Shown: positions 13,701-27,600, numbered from the stretch's first letter. The stretch is 64,000 nucleotides of DNA from Tridacna crocea (GCA_943736015.1 OX031065.1:45238992-45302991), one strand, 5' to 3'. Program-made: numbers and translations. Notes: generated by a model from the letters alone, not told the origin.

Positions 13701-16700
13701 ATTTTAGAAACTGCTTCAACAAGTTAAAGACATGAGCAACTTGCAAAACATATGAAAAACAAATATAAGACAAAAACTGAACCCTTTTATATGACAAGTG
13801 ATCAACATTGAGGCATAATTTGTTTGGACACAAATGTACATATATTTGTAACGACAAAGCTGAATCAGACTTTTCTTGACAAAGTATGTAAGTCGATAAA
13901 CCAGCAGTTTCGAACTTTTAATGTAAACCGAGACTAGGTAGACGCCAAAGCCACATATACCGGTCAGGACGGTCCTAACTACACATTCGTCATGGCCCAG
14001 AGACTCGTCGGATAGAACATTTCGGTCCATGACGACTCTTTTCGGACACAATAGAGAACTGAAGAATGCTCTGACCATGTAGGTATGTAGATCTGTTCCC
14101 CCAATATCAGAAATGGTCTAAATCCACCAGAATTGCCTAAATCATACTGGTTTCAAGCAAAACATCTCTGGAAAAGTACAAAAATAGCGAAATCAGGCAA
14201 CATGACGTCAAGCGCCAAATTCGCCAAATTTGCATTTTTCCGAATGTCGACTTACCTCCCTTCTTTGAATCAATATCAGCCGAAATTCACAATCTTAGGA
14301 TCAACTTGAATACTATTTTCAGTCTGGGAATTGATGGAATTACTAGACTAAATGCAATTTGTGGTCAAAATACAAACTTTATAAACTGCCACTTACCTTA
14401 AGGTAGCAGTACACGGTTTGTCGGCTAAACTCGTCTCGGTCCGCCATACGCCGAACTGAACTTCCTCAAACAAAGGTCTATATAGTCAGCCTGAAATTAT
14501 AAGGAGCACTTAAATGCAACAGCACAATCCTAATTCTTTAGATTTTGTCAATAAATCATGTTCAAGTTGTGAAATAGTGATATCAATGATCAATATAAGC
14601 AAGTGACATGGTTGGAAAAAAACTGAAAAAAATTGCCATTTTAGCCTATATTCCAAAATTCACAAAATCCAAACCCAGGGAGCTAGCCTGAAAATGCCAA
14701 GCTGAATTGAAACTCCAAACAACACATAATCTGGGGATAAAATCCAAAATAGCACATTACCATGCCGTTTTTTCGCAATCTTTCGTGCCCTGACCCTACC
14801 CTTGTTTTCTCCCCTAAAAACAGCCGCTCGCTCCGTGACCCCTCACTTTCGCATTTGGGGTCAAAACTATAGAACAAAGAAGGAAAGGTCATGACCCCCT
14901 GTTTCACATACAAATTAAATGCTTCTTTTCCTTAATCTAACACAATTCATGGGGGTAATAACTACTCTTCTTATCAAAATTGCATTAAAAACCTACCTTA
15001 CTCACTTATTTCTAATTTTGACCCTGGCCAATTCGAAGCAAACTGTTTACTTGTGCCTTAAGGCAGAAATGAATTTTTTCAAAAATGCCAAAAAACACTT
15101 TAAACAGTCTAAACAAGTAACTTGCCTTGTTACTCACTGATATAAACCAGCAGAATGGGACTCAGTTACACAGAACTCATTTCAAATGGATTCTTAACCC
15201 TTATGCAAATAAGAATATTTTACCCCATTTTACTGGCAATTTGAGCTCAAAGACAAGTCTTAGGAGAAGAACTTGAATTTTACTTCCACAACCTCAGGCA
15301 AGATTCTATTGTCTTTCTGGACATTAATCTTACCTCAGGTACTTGTACAGTTGCAAAACCACTGGTTCTTCCCTATCTTGGGTTCCATTTCTGTTAAAAC
15401 TGTCACTTCTCTTAACATACCATGCCAAACTGCCTGTTTGTTACATTAAAAAAATTCTAATAATTAGAATTTTAGAAACTGCTTCAACAAGTTAAAGACA
15501 TGAGCAACTTGCAAAACATATGAAAAACAAATATAAGACAAAAACTGAACCCTTTTATATGACAAGTGATCAACATTGAGGCATAATTTGTTTGGACACA
15601 AATGTACATATATTTGTAACGACAAAGCTGAATCAGACTTTTCTTGACAAAGTATGTAAGTCGATAAACCAGCAGTTTCGAACTTTTAATGTAAACCGAG
15701 ACTAGGTAGACGCCAAAGCCACATATACCGGTCAGGACGGTCCTAACTACACATTCGTCATGGCCCAGAGACTCGTCGGATAGAACATTTCGGTCCATGA
15801 CGACTCTTTTCGGACACAATAGAGAACTGAAGAATGCTCTGACCATGTAGGTATGTAGATCTGTTCCCCCAATATCAGAAATGGTCTAAATCCACCAGAA
15901 TTGCCTAAATCATACTGGTTTCAAGCAAAACATCTCTGGAAAAGTACAAAAATAGCGAAATCAGGCAACATGACGTCAAGCGCCAAATTCGCCAAATTTG
16001 CATTTTTCCGAATGTCGACTTACCTCCCTTCTTTGAATCAATATCAGCCGAAATTCACAATCTTAGGATCAACTTGAATACTATTTTCAGTCTGGGAATT
16101 GATGGAATTACTAGACTAAATGCAATTTGTGGTCAAAATACAAACTTTATAAACTGCCACTTACCTTAAGGTAGCAGTACACGGTTTGTCGGCTAAACTC
16201 GTCTCGGTCCGCCATACGCCGAACTGAACTTCCTCAAACAAAGGTCTATATAGTCAGCCTGAAATTATAAGGAGCACTTAAATGCAACAGCACAATCCTA
16301 ATTCTTTAGATTTTGTCAATAAATCATGTTCAAGTTGTGAAATAGTGATATCAATGATCAATATAAGCAAGTGACATGGTTGGAAAAAAACTGAAAAAAA
16401 TTGCCATTTTAGCCTATATTCCAAAATTCACAAAATCCAAACCCAGGGAGCTAGCCTGAAAATGCCAAGCTGAATTGAAACTCCAAACAACACATAATCT
16501 GGGGATAAAATCCAAAATAGCACATTACCATGCCGTTTTTTCGCAATCTTTCGTGCCCTGACCCTACCCTTGTTTTCTCCCCTAAAAACAGCCGCTCGCT
16601 CCGTGACCCCTCACTTTCGCATTTGGGGTCAAAACTATAGAACAAAGAAGGAAAGGTCATGACCCCCTGTTTCACATACAAATTAAATGCTTCTTTTCCT

Positions 16701-19700
16701 TAATCTAACACAATTCATGGGGGTAATAACTACTCTTCTTATCAAAATTGCATTAAAAACCTACCTTACTCACTTATTTCTAATTTTGACCCTGGCCAAT
16801 TCGAAGCAAACTGTTTACTTGTGCCTTAAGGCAGAAATGAATTTTTTCAAAAATGCCAAAAAACACTTTAAACAGTCTAAACAAGTAACTTGCCTTGTTA
16901 CTCACTGATATAAACCAGCAGAATGGGACTCAGTTACACAGAACTCATTTCAAATGGATTCTTAACCCTTATGCAAATAAGAATATTTTACCCCATTTTA
17001 CTGGCAATTTGAGCTCAAAGACAAGTCTTAGGAGAAGAACTTGAATTTTACTTCCACAACCTCAGGCAAGATTCTATTGTCTTTCTGGACATTAATCTTA
17101 CCTCAGGTACTTGTACAGTTGCAAAACCACTGGTTCTTCCCTATCTTGGGTTCCATTTCTGTTAAAACTGTCACTTCTCTTAACATACCATGCCAAACTG
17201 CCTGTTTGTTACATTAAAAAAATTCTAATAATTAGAATTTTAGAAACTGCTTCAACAAGTTAAAGACATGAGCAACTTGCAAAACATATGAAAAACAAAT
17301 ATAAGACAAAAACTGAACCCTTTTATATGACAAGTGATCAACATTGAGGCATAATTTGTTTGGACACAAATGTACATATATTTGTAACGACAAAGCTGAA
17401 TCAGACTTTTCTTGACAAAGTATGTAAGTCGATAAACCAGCAGTTTCGAACTTTTAATGTAAACCGAGACTAGGTAGACGCCAAAGCCACATATACCGGT
17501 CAGGACGGTCCTAACTACACATTCGTCATGGCCCAGAGACTCGTCGGATAGAACATTTCGGTCCATGACGACTCTTTTCGGACACAATAGAGAACTGAAG
17601 AATGCTCTGACCATGTAGGTATGTAGATCTGTTCCCCCAATATCAGAAATGGTCTAAATCCACCAGAATTGCCTAAATCATACTGGTTTCAAGCAAAACA
17701 TCTCTGGAAAAGTACAAAAATAGCGAAATCAGGCAACATGACGTCAAGCGCCAAATTCGCCAAATTTGCATTTTTCCGAATGTCGACTTACCTCCCTTCT
17801 TTGAATCAATATCAGCCGAAATTCACAATCTTAGGATCAACTTGAATACTATTTTCAGTCTGGGAATTGATGGAATTACTAGACTAAATGCAATTTGTGG
17901 TCAAAATACAAACTTTATAAACTGCCACTTACCTTAAGGTAGCAGTACACGGTTTGTCGGCTAAACTCGTCTCGGTCCGCCATACGCCGAACTGAACTTC
18001 CTCAAACAAAGGTCTATATAGTCAGCCTGAAATTATAAGGAGCACTTAAATGCAACAGCACAATCCTAATTCTTTAGATTTTGTCAATAAATCATGTTCA
18101 AGTTGTGAAATAGTGATATCAATGATCAATATAAGCAAGTGACATGGTTGGAAAAAAACTGAAAAAAATTGCCATTTTAGCCTATATTCCAAAATTCACA
18201 AAATCCAAACCCAGGGAGCTAGCCTGAAAATGCCAAGCTGAATTGAAACTCCAAACAACACATAATCTGGGGATAAAATCCAAAATAGCACATTACCATG
18301 CCGTTTTTTCGCAATCTTTCGTGCCCTGACCCTACCCTTGTTTTCTCCCCTAAAAACAGCCGCTCGCTCCGTGACCCCTCACTTTCGCATTTGGGGTCAA
18401 AACTATAGAACAAAGAAGGAAAGGTCATGACCCCCTGTTTCACATACAAATTAAATGCTTCTTTTCCTTAATCTAACACAATTCATGGGGGTAATAACTA
18501 CTCTTCTTATCAAAATTGCATTAAAAACCTACCTTACTCACTTATTTCTAATTTTGACCCTGGCCAATTCGAAGCAAACTGTTTACTTGTGCCTTAAGGC
18601 AGAAATGAATTTTTTCAAAAATGCCAAAAAACACTTTAAACAGTCTAAACAAGTAACTTGCCTTGTTACTCACTGATATAAACCAGCAGAATGGGACTCA
18701 GTTACACAGAACTCATTTCAAATGGATTCTTAACCCTTATGCAAATAAGAATATTTTACCCCATTTTACTGGCAATTTGAGCTCAAAGACAAGTCTTAGG
18801 AGAAGAACTTGAATTTTACTTCCACAACCTCAGGCAAGATTCTATTGTCTTTCTGGACATTAATCTTACCTCAGGTACTTGTACAGTTGCAAAACCACTG
18901 GTTCTTCCCTATCTTGGGTTCCATTTCTGTTAAAACTGTCACTTCTCTTAACATACCATGCCAAACTGCCTGTTTGTTACATTAAAAAAATTCTAATAAT
19001 TAGAATTTTAGAAACTGCTTCAACAAGTTAAAGACATGAGCAACTTGCAAAACATATGAAAAACAAATATAAGACAAAAACTGAACCCTTTTATATGACA
19101 AGTGATCAACATTGAGGCATAATTTGTTTGGACACAAATGTACATATATTTGTAACGACAAAGCTGAATCAGACTTTTCTTGACAAAGTATGTAAGTCGA
19201 TAAACCAGCAGTTTCGAACTTTTAATGTAAACCGAGACTAGGTAGACGCCAAAGCCACATATACCGGTCAGGACGGTCCTAACTACACATTCGTCATGGC
19301 CCAGAGACTCGTCGGATAGAACATTTCGGTCCATGACGACTCTTTTCGGACACAATAGAGAACTGAAGAATGCTCTGACCATGTAGGTATGTAGATCTGT
19401 TCCCCCAATATCAGAAATGGTCTAAATCCACCAGAATTGCCTAAATCATACTGGTTTCAAGCAAAACATCTCTGGAAAAGTACAAAAATAGCGAAATCAG
19501 GCAACATGACGTCAAGCGCCAAATTCGCCAAATTTGCATTTTTCCGAATGTCGACTTACCTCCCTTCTTTGAATCAATATCAGCCGAAATTCACAATCTT
19601 AGGATCAACTTGAATACTATTTTCAGTCTGGGAATTGATGGAATTACTAGACTAAATGCAATTTGTGGTCAAAATACAAACTTTATAAACTGCCACTTAC

Positions 19701-22131
19701 CTTAAGGTAGCAGTACACGGTTTGTCGGCTAAACTCGTCTCGGTCCGCCATACGCCGAACTGAACTTCCTCAAACAAAGGTCTATATAGTCAGCCTGAAA
19801 TTATAAGGAGCACTTAAATGCAACAGCACAATCCTAATTCTTTAGATTTTGTCAATAAATCATGTTCAAGTTGTGAAATAGTGATATCAATGATCAATAT
19901 AAGCAAGTGACATGGTTGGAAAAAAACTGAAAAAAATTGCCATTTTAGCCTATATTCCAAAATTCACAAAATCCAAACCCAGGGAGCTAGCCTGAAAATG
20001 CCAAGCTGAATTGAAACTCCAAACAACACATAATCTGGGGATAAAATCCAAAATAGCACATTACCATGCCGTTTTTTCGCAATCTTTCGTGCCCTGACCC
20101 TACCCTTGTTTTCTCCCCTAAAAACAGCCGCTCGCTCCGTGACCCCTCACTTTCGCATTTGGGGTCAAAACTATAGAACAAAGAAGGAAAGGTCATGACC
20201 CCCTGTTTCACATACAAATTAAATGCTTCTTTTCCTTAATCTAACACAATTCATGGGGGTAATAACTACTCTTCTTATCAAAATTGCATTAAAAACCTAC
20301 CTTACTCACTTATTTCTAATTTTGACCCTGGCCAATTCGAAGCAAACTGTTTACTTGTGCCTTAAGGCAGAAATGAATTTTTTCAAAAATGCCAAAAAAC
20401 ACTTTAAACAGTCTAAACAAGTAACTTGCCTTGTTACTCACTGATATAAACCAGCAGAATGGGACTCAGTTACACAGAACTCATTTCAAATGGATTCTTA
20501 ACCCTTATGCAAATAAGAATATTTTACCCCATTTTACTGGCAATTTGAGCTCAAAGACAAGTCTTAGGAGAAGAACTTGAATTTTACTTCCACAACCTCA
20601 GGCAAGATTCTATTGTCTTTCTGGACATTAATCTTACCTCAGGTACTTGTACAGTTGCAAAACCACTGGTTCTTCCCTATCTTGGGTTCCATTTCTGTTA
20701 AAACTGTCACTTCTCTTAACATACCATGCCAAACTGCCTGTTTGTTACATTAAAAAAATTCTAATAATTAGAATTTTAGAAACTGCTTCAACAAGTTAAA
20801 GACATGAGCAACTTGCAAAACATATGAAAAACAAATATAAGACAAAAACTGAACCCTTTTATATGACAAGTGATCAACATTGAGGCATAATTTGTTTGGA
20901 CACAAATGTACATATATTTGTAACGACAAAGCTGAATCAGACTTTTCTTGACAAAGTATGTAAGTCGATAAACCAGCAGTTTCGAACTTTTAATGTAAAC
21001 CGAGACTAGGTAGACGCCAAAGCCACATATACCGGTCAGGACGGTCCTAACTACACATTCGTCATGGCCCAGAGACTCGTCGGATAGAACATTTCGGTCC
21101 ATGACGACTCTTTTCGGACACAATAGAGAACTGAAGAATGCTCTGACCATGTAGGTATGTAGATCTGTTCCCCCAATATCAGAAATGGTCTAAATCCACC
21201 AGAATTGCCTAAATCATACTGGTTTCAAGCAAAACATCTCTGGAAAAGTACAAAAATAGCGAAATCAGGCAACATGACGTCAAGCGCCAAATTCGCCAAA
21301 TTTGCATTTTTCCGAATGTCGACTTACCTCCCTTCTTTGAATCAATATCAGCCGAAATTCACAATCTTAGGATCAACTTGAATACTATTTTCAGTCTGGG
21401 AATTGATGGAATTACTAGACTAAATGCAATTTGTGGTCAAAATACAAACTTTATAAACTGCCACTTACCTTAAGGTAGCAGTACACGGTTTGTCGGCTAA
21501 ACTCGTCTCGGTCCGCCATACGCCGAACTGAACTTCCTCAAACAAAGGTCTATATAGTCAGCCTGAAATTATAAGGAGCACTTAAATGCAACAGCACAAT
21601 CCTAATTCTTTAGATTTTGTCAATAAATCATGTTCAAGTTGTGAAATAGTGATATCAATGATCAATATAAGCAAGTGACATGGTTGGAAAAAAACTGAAA
21701 AAAATTGCCATTTTAGCCTATATTCCAAAATTCACAAAATCCAAACCCAGGGAGCTAGCCTGAAAATGCCAAGCTGAATTGAAACTCCAAACAACACATA
21801 ATCTGGGGATAAAATCCAAAATAGCACATTACCATGCCGTTTTTTCGCAATCTTTCGTGCCCTGACCCTACCCTTGTTTTCTCCCCTAAAAACAGCCGCT
21901 CGCTCCGTGACCCCTCACTTTCGCATTTGGGGTCAAAACTATAGAACAAAGAAGGAAAGGTCATGACCCCCTGTTTCACATACAAATTAAATGCTTCTTT
22001 TCCTTAATCTAACACAATTCATGGGGGTAATAACTACTCTTCTTATCAAAATTGCATTAAAAACCTACCTTACTCACTTATTTCTAATTTTGACCCTGGC
22101 CAATTCGAAGCAAACTGTTTACTTGTGCCTT

Positions 22132-22598
22132 GACATAGGAAGACCGATTACTGAAGTAATCGCCTTCCAGGTAAAAAGGTTTTTCATTCCGAAAAAGCTA
22201 CAAAAGCCAATATGAGCTATTCAGTGCCCTATCTCTTTCTGTACTAATAGAAAATGCCCTTTTCTTGTACCCAAACGGGTTTTTATTTTCTTTCAGCTAA
22301 CTTTATTTTTCTAATCAGACTTTGTGATTGAAAAGTGCAAGATTTATGGACAGTCTGACAGACGTAGAAATAACAATTTTGTTCTATTCTCGTTAAGAAA
22401 GCAGAATAACAAATGGAAATAACAAATGGTGCGTGCAGCACATAGATCTTTTTATACTCTTGAAAAAAGTAGAAATGTACTCAATGGAACTAATAAATGA
22501 TTCAATAGTGCCTTTTGACTGTTTCCGCACCAAACATGTGAACTCGTCATCTCTCGACCACTGAAAACAGTCCTCTCACAAGGAGGATTTTAATTAGC
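22132..22598. other. Unique sequence right of the array, no gene seen
   Basis: AT-rich unique sequence with a short palindrome (GATTACTGAAGTAATC, 22145-22160) just after the array boundary. I see no open frame of note and no element ends. Confidence 0.6.
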
Positions 22599-22826
22599 TT
22601 AACCCTTTCCTAAACGACAAATTTTGGACTCTTTCAAACTGAAAGAGTTTGCAGACGACAATTTAAGATTTTGAGAAAAAGGCAGAACGTTCTCAAATAG
22701 GGTAGAAAACACTGTGGGCAAAGGAGAAATTGCTCATTACGAGCAATTTCTCCTTTTCCCACTGTGTTTTCAAAAGACTTTTACTGCAGACACGTAAAAA
22801 CCAGGGCTTGTTTGGGAAAGGATTAA
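22599..22826 (+). mobile_element. piggyBac-like MITE, variant core
   Basis: Begins TTAACCCTTTCC and ends with a matching GGAAAGGATTAA, with the family's GCAGACGACAA motif in the left arm. The central hairpin (about 22710-22772) carries the alternative loop-flanking sequence AAATTGCTC/GAGCAATTT instead of the commoner AAAATGCTGG/CCAGCATTTT. That variant is shared only with the copy at 51919-52148. Confidence 0.85.
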
Positions 22827-22854
22827 ATTACTAGTTAAGCAGACGGTAGGCCAA

Positions 22855-22925
22855 TAGAACCAAGGTCAGACTGCACGTTCTTTGCAGTTTGATCTTAGTC
22901 TATGCCGTTCCCGAAAAGCCTTCAA
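22855..22925 (+). repeat. Fragment of the GATCAGACTGCAC palindrome family
   Basis: AAGGTCAGACTGCACG is followed by the inverse half GCAGTTTGATCTTAG, a decayed copy of the hairpin core described at 40871-41090. Confidence 0.6.
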
Positions 22926-23028
22926 TTTCGCCATTTTCGTTGAAAGGGTGAACTCTTTCTGCGTCAAATATCTATGAGCCATGCTCTGGCAAAAGGAGGC
23001 TTAATGTATCTCTTTGGTACATTATTAG

Positions 23029-23105
23029 ATGTACGGTTAGGTGGCAGGGGTCTTGGAAACTTGTTCACGGCTGTGGTTAATCATGTCGCCCCTAGCCGAA
23101 GGCTT
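23029..23105 (+). repeat. Half-copy of the GTGGCAGGGG palindrome
   Basis: GTACGGTTAGGTGGCAGGGG followed by the CACGGCTGTGGTTAATCATG motif is the left arm of the palindrome seen whole at 28718-28852. Here it runs directly into the next element at about 23090. Confidence 0.6.
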
Positions 23106-23955
23106 TTAGAAATATGATGTAAAGAGGGGTAAAAACCAGCATCCAATAGAGGGCACATCGCAGGAATCACGAAATCGGGCTCAATCAGCCAAGGTAAGAT
23201 CAACGTAGTGATCGAAACCTTGGCTCGCGAAGATGTTTAACTTTGCTACTTTATAGCGCGTATTACTACACTCTCCCCAATATCGGAGAGAGCGATGCGT
23301 CATATAAGACAGGTCGAATCTTCGAAGAATATGACATGCTCAGACAACTTACACACAACCGGTTTTATGGTAATAAACAACACTTTAAACGCTTTCGGAT
23401 GTCTACCAATCCTTATCCTGCTAGATAAGTCAAATCAGACTTTTAAGTCCATAGTAAAAACCCAAATTGTGCTGTTTCAAAGGTGTTTTTCTCGGGAAAG
23501 ATATTTCTATATCGGACAGTGTAAACTCAAGATCAGACTGCACGTCTGTGCACCTTTGCATAGGCCATTTATCAAAACAGCCTCCTACAGGCTCGTGTAT
23601 GAGCTTCGGTATAAGCCAAGATACTTCTTGTTGTCATTCGACCTGTCTTATATGACGCATCACTGTCCCCGATATCGGGGAGACTGTACGCGCTAAAAAG
23701 TAGCAATGGAGAAAATGGCTTTAATCAATAAGTTTGAGGAAAATTCAGGCCTGTTTTAGCCCCAGATTTCTCTAGACTGCTGATCACAACTGAATGAATC
23801 GCACCAGGTAGCGTTTTATTGAGTAAACGTTTATCTTAGTTGAAATGCAAGGTAACGGTTGTCGCGTAGAAAAGTGGTTCGGTTCTGTACCCAGGACGCC
23901 CATTTTAGATAGGTGACTATTTGTCTATTTGCCATCTAGCGGAAGATAATGACTT
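23085..23955 (+). mobile_element. Non-autonomous element, ATGCGTCATATAAGACAGG family
   Basis: Inverted copies of ATGCGTCATATAAGACAGG with flanking TATAGCGCGTA-type sequence lie at about 23238-23325 and 23628-23712, around roughly 300 bp. The left flank (23105-23215) is repeated inverted at 55865-55985. The right flank (23640-23952) is repeated in direct orientation at 61094-61415. The overlapping frames here (for example 23295-23696) encode nothing recognisable. A decayed GATCAGACTGCACG core is embedded at 23530-23575. Confidence 0.65.
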
Positions 23956-24224
23956 CTTGTTGATTGGTCTATGGAAAACCCGGCACGAATCCTGGTTTCC
24001 CTAAATTCTTTATTTAGAAATTTTATTCAAAGGTTTGTTTTAAAACAATAGTATCTGCAAAGATATTTTTTCCGTTTCAAAAAATGACGTTTTGGCCGGA
24101 AATTTTGAGAAAATATAGGCTACATTTTGGCACAGGTGAGGTTTTATAGCCATTTTCTATATTGTTACTTTATTAGCGGATAGTTTTAGTTTACACATCG
24201 CGTGTGAATATTTATCATGTTCAA

Positions 24225-24290
24225 AAAAGTGATGCGTCATAGCAAACAGGTCCAATCTTCGAAGAATATGATATGCGTAGACAACGTTAG
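24225..24290 (+). repeat. Fragment of the ATGCGTCATA element
   Basis: GTGATGCGTCATAGCAAACA and TTCGAAGAATATGATATGCG match the end region of the element at 23085-23955. It lies 40 bp before the ETS-like site of the host gene's putative promoter. Confidence 0.6.
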
Positions 24291-24329
24291 GAGTTTGATC
24301 AAATGAAACATTTCAAAACGACCATTGAA

Positions 24330-24452
24330 ACCGGAAGTGGTTGAAATTGCGCATGTACGTGTGACGTTATTGATTTTTTTTCCTGACGTCATATCCATGA
24401 CGATAGTATGACGGTGACGTAAAAAGCGCTAGAAGAGGGTATTTAAAAAAAA
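24330..24452 (+). promoter_or_regulatory. Putative promoter of the five-exon gene
   Basis: ACCGGAAGTG (24330-24339) is a full ETS-type site. TGACGTCA (24384-24391) is a full cAMP-response element. Further TGACGT half-sites lie at 24362 and 24415. No TATA box is seen at a useful distance from the start codon. This is the layout of a CRE/ETS, TATA-less promoter, and its position directly before the ATG at 24453 supports that start. The transcription start is not known. Confidence 0.5.
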
Positions 24453-24623
24453 ATGACGAATGTGTTTACACGTAAGAACAAATATCCCCGGACGACGACT
24501 TTGCTAGATTTTCGTGATTTTCATGGGCCAAAAATTAAACCTGCCGCACGGTTACTCTCACCGACACGAATAGGAAATCCGCATCCAGTTGGTCTCGAAC
24601 ATCAGAACATTCCCAGCACATCG
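24453..24623 (+). CDS. Exon 1 of the predicted host gene
   Basis: Fifty-seven codons from the ATG, markedly richer in CpG than the flanks. CpG density falls right after TCG|GTAATA at 24623, which is why I prefer that donor (phase 0). The frame stays open to a TGA at 24717, and a second donor GAG|GTAGAA at 24703 would end the exon in phase 1. The first choice connects to exon 2 in its phase-0 frame; the second would connect directly to exon 3. Confidence 0.6.
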
Positions 24624-27600
24624 GTAATAACGTTTTATTTTGTCCCATACTCTGAGGAAAGGATGCTTTTCAGATCCATAAAACCCACTGCTGAATCAAG
24701 AGGTAGAATTATCATTTGACATGCAAAGTTTGAAGTTTGCCAAAAAGTTTCAAACCATTCCAGCCTGCGCGAACTGCGCAGGCTGACATGAATTGATACT
24801 TTTTGCAAATGCAGTAAACTTCTTTTTCAAAGAGCATGTCTGAGTCATATTTCTTATGCCCGTTATATAGGGTTTATTTTTTGTGTAATTTACAAATAAT
24901 GGGTCTACACTGAAAATTGCAGAATCTACACTGAAACGAACTTCTAAACGGCCATTTTTGCTTCTCCTACAAATTGCAGCAAATAAAAGAAATGTTAACC
25001 AAAACCAAATTGTGACATGTATCTGGACGTTGACCGTGGTATTGTGATGAAAAGATTCTCGATTATGCCAACAGAGGGACTCTTTTTTTTTTCAAAAGAA
25101 GGAAAACTAGTTGTTTGCGCATGCGTGGTGTCTATCTGCCAAAACAGTTTAAAAAAAGAGACGCATCAAATACTGAACTTCTGTAAACAATAACAAAAAG
25201 CATAAAAAAATATTTTCTGTGAAAAAAAAAAAAGTGATCCGAAAAACCAAGCATGAAGTTTTTAAAAATTTGAATATTCAATTTACAATGTTGAGTGAAT
25301 GAGCGACAAATAAGATTCTTCCCAATAAAAATAGAATTAATTCTCTTCAGTTTTTGGTTGAGGTATGTTTTCAGACCGGTTTAGAAGTTCGTTTCAGTGT
25401 ATTTAGTAAAACTTGACAGAAATTCTATCTTAGTTTACTTTAGTTGGTGGGTAATTAATGCTTCAACCATTATCTTCAAGGCACTCTAGAAACAAAAGAT
25501 GACAGAAAAAGATATATCGATATATGCCTTACAACACGTGAACAGGGACATTCGGATATTTGCGTAAAGTGTCGCCTCGGATCAGCCTGCGCAGTCCGCG
25601 CAGGCTAATCCGAGACCGCACTTCACGATTACATTTGATTTTGTGCTACAGTAGACTTGTGCAAAACCGAAAATTACATAAAAAACGGAAAGTGTTGTTT
25701 CGGATTAGCCTGCGCGGACTGCGCAGGCTGATCCAAAACGATACTTTACGCAAATGTTCGAGTGTCCCTTTTCGCGTGTTGCAAGCCAATTATACTTCAA
25801 GTTCAATGATCTCCCCTTATTTTCAATGTAACAGAGCTATGTGTACAGCAATTACTAACTAATTTCCTTGCCTCACACATGTAAACAAATGAAGAAGGGG
25901 AAGAGTGTGGTAGTTGCCACTGGAGGGAGGGGTGGGGGGGCATGATGAGTTTTCCGGGCGGCTCAGTGGGTAGAGCTGCTGTAGGCCTACTTGTATTCCG
26001 GGGGTTGTGAGTTTGAATAGCGCACTTTTTCCTCTTGATGAAGTATATAAAGTATATATATATTCATGGACCCATAAAATCCCGTTTCTCCAGCAACCAA
26101 CTGAATCATAAGGTAAACTGTTCCTTTGACATGCAATTGTTATTTTGTTGATTTGTCTTTGGATCTTTGTAATTACATGTAATTGATGAAAATAATATGT
26201 TTATACTAAGGTCAGCCTGTACTGAAAACGTTCTTTTTGAAATGCAAAAAAATGACCAATTGCAATAAGGTTCGATTAAGGTCGACCTGCGCGGAATGAG
26301 CAAATGCAAAAATCCCCCCCCCACCCCCCTTTAACACAAAGCACTGCTAATTTGCATTAACCCATTACCACATGAAAAAAAAATTAGACTGGTCCAAATT
26401 GAAAGCATTTGCAGACGACAAAATAAAGGTGACAGAAAAATTGAAATTTGTTCTGGGAAGGGTAAAAAACACTGTGGGAAAAGGAGAAAATGCTGGTTAC
26501 CAGCATTTTCTCCTTTTCCCACTGTGTTTTCAAAAGGCTTCTTTATCAGGGGGGTCAAAAGTAGAGATTGTGTGGTAATGGGTTAACAGAACGATTTTTA
26601 AAATACCGGGTAATATAATAAGAAAGGAAAGGCAGAGTTTTATTTCGATCATAGCTAGGTAGCAATGGGAAGCTAAAACAGTAAAATGCGTAGGAAGTAG
26701 TCGTTTCCAGTTTCACACAAAACAATTTGAAACATTAATTTCCATGTTCTGAATTTTCAACTCAAACATTAGTCTACCAAGCGGGACTCACTGTCCTTTT
26801 GAGGACAGTGTAGATCAAGATCAGACTGCACAGAACACGTGCAGTCTGATCTTGCATCTAATCTGTCGGTTAAAGGGATATTTTTCTCCAAAACATAACT
26901 AAAATAACAATATTTTTATTTTTACTAACAAACTGAAAATTTTATTCTTGATTAGTTAGCAGGATAAGGGCAATGTTTTCTACCCTTCACAAAACAAATT
27001 TCAATTTTTCAGTCACTTTTATTTTATCGTCTGCAAATACTTTCAATTTGGACAATCCTATGATACTGTTGTATGGTAATGAGTTAAACTACATTGCAAT
27101 TAAACTTATTTCTGAAAAGTTAATGCTCAATACCATATCTTCGAACAATGTTTTGCGCAATTTGCAAAATTAATCAATTTAAAATATGTAAACTGTTAGA
27201 AAAAAAAAAACAGTCCCGGATTTAAATAACCCTAGGGAATAAAGATGCGAGAAAAATGAGAAAACGCTGGTTCTCCATTTTTCACAACGTTTTCCACCGA
27301 AAATGAAAATAATTTTATCCATTGAGATATCCATAAATGCCCTGCAACACACGAAAAGGGACACTTGTGCAAAATGTCGTTTTGGATCAGACTGGGCATC
27401 AGCCTGCGCATTCCGCGCATACTAATTAGAAACGGAACTTTCCGTTTTTTTGGCAATTTTCAGTTTTGTGCAAGTCTACTTGAGCACAAAATCTATTATT
27501 ATATTGCAAAGAAATTTCTCGTGATCTGATTGGTTGACATGAAAAAATATATATCACGTTCCCTGGCAAAAACAACACAAAACCAGTTTCCCTTTTGATT

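Larger units (their letters stand above)
1..22131. repeat. Tandem array of a 1768-bp unit (12.5 copies)
   Basis: The same 1768-bp sequence is repeated head to tail from the first base. Twelve complete copies fill 1-21216 and a thirteenth stops after 915 bp at about 22131, where the sequence leaves the unit just after ACTTGTGCCTT. Landmarks recur at exactly 1768-bp steps (for example 539, 2307, 4075 and on to 21755), so no copy has an insertion or deletion. The repeated open frames translate identically in all copies. The array is cut by the left window edge, so its true length is unknown. Such uniformity suggests recent amplification, strong homogenisation, or an assembly expansion of fewer copies. 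Confidence 0.99.

Noticed and set aside
1-22131. CRISPR-like or IS-like repeat array
   Set aside because: The units are contiguous without spacers, 1768 bp long, and the rest of the window is clearly eukaryotic.
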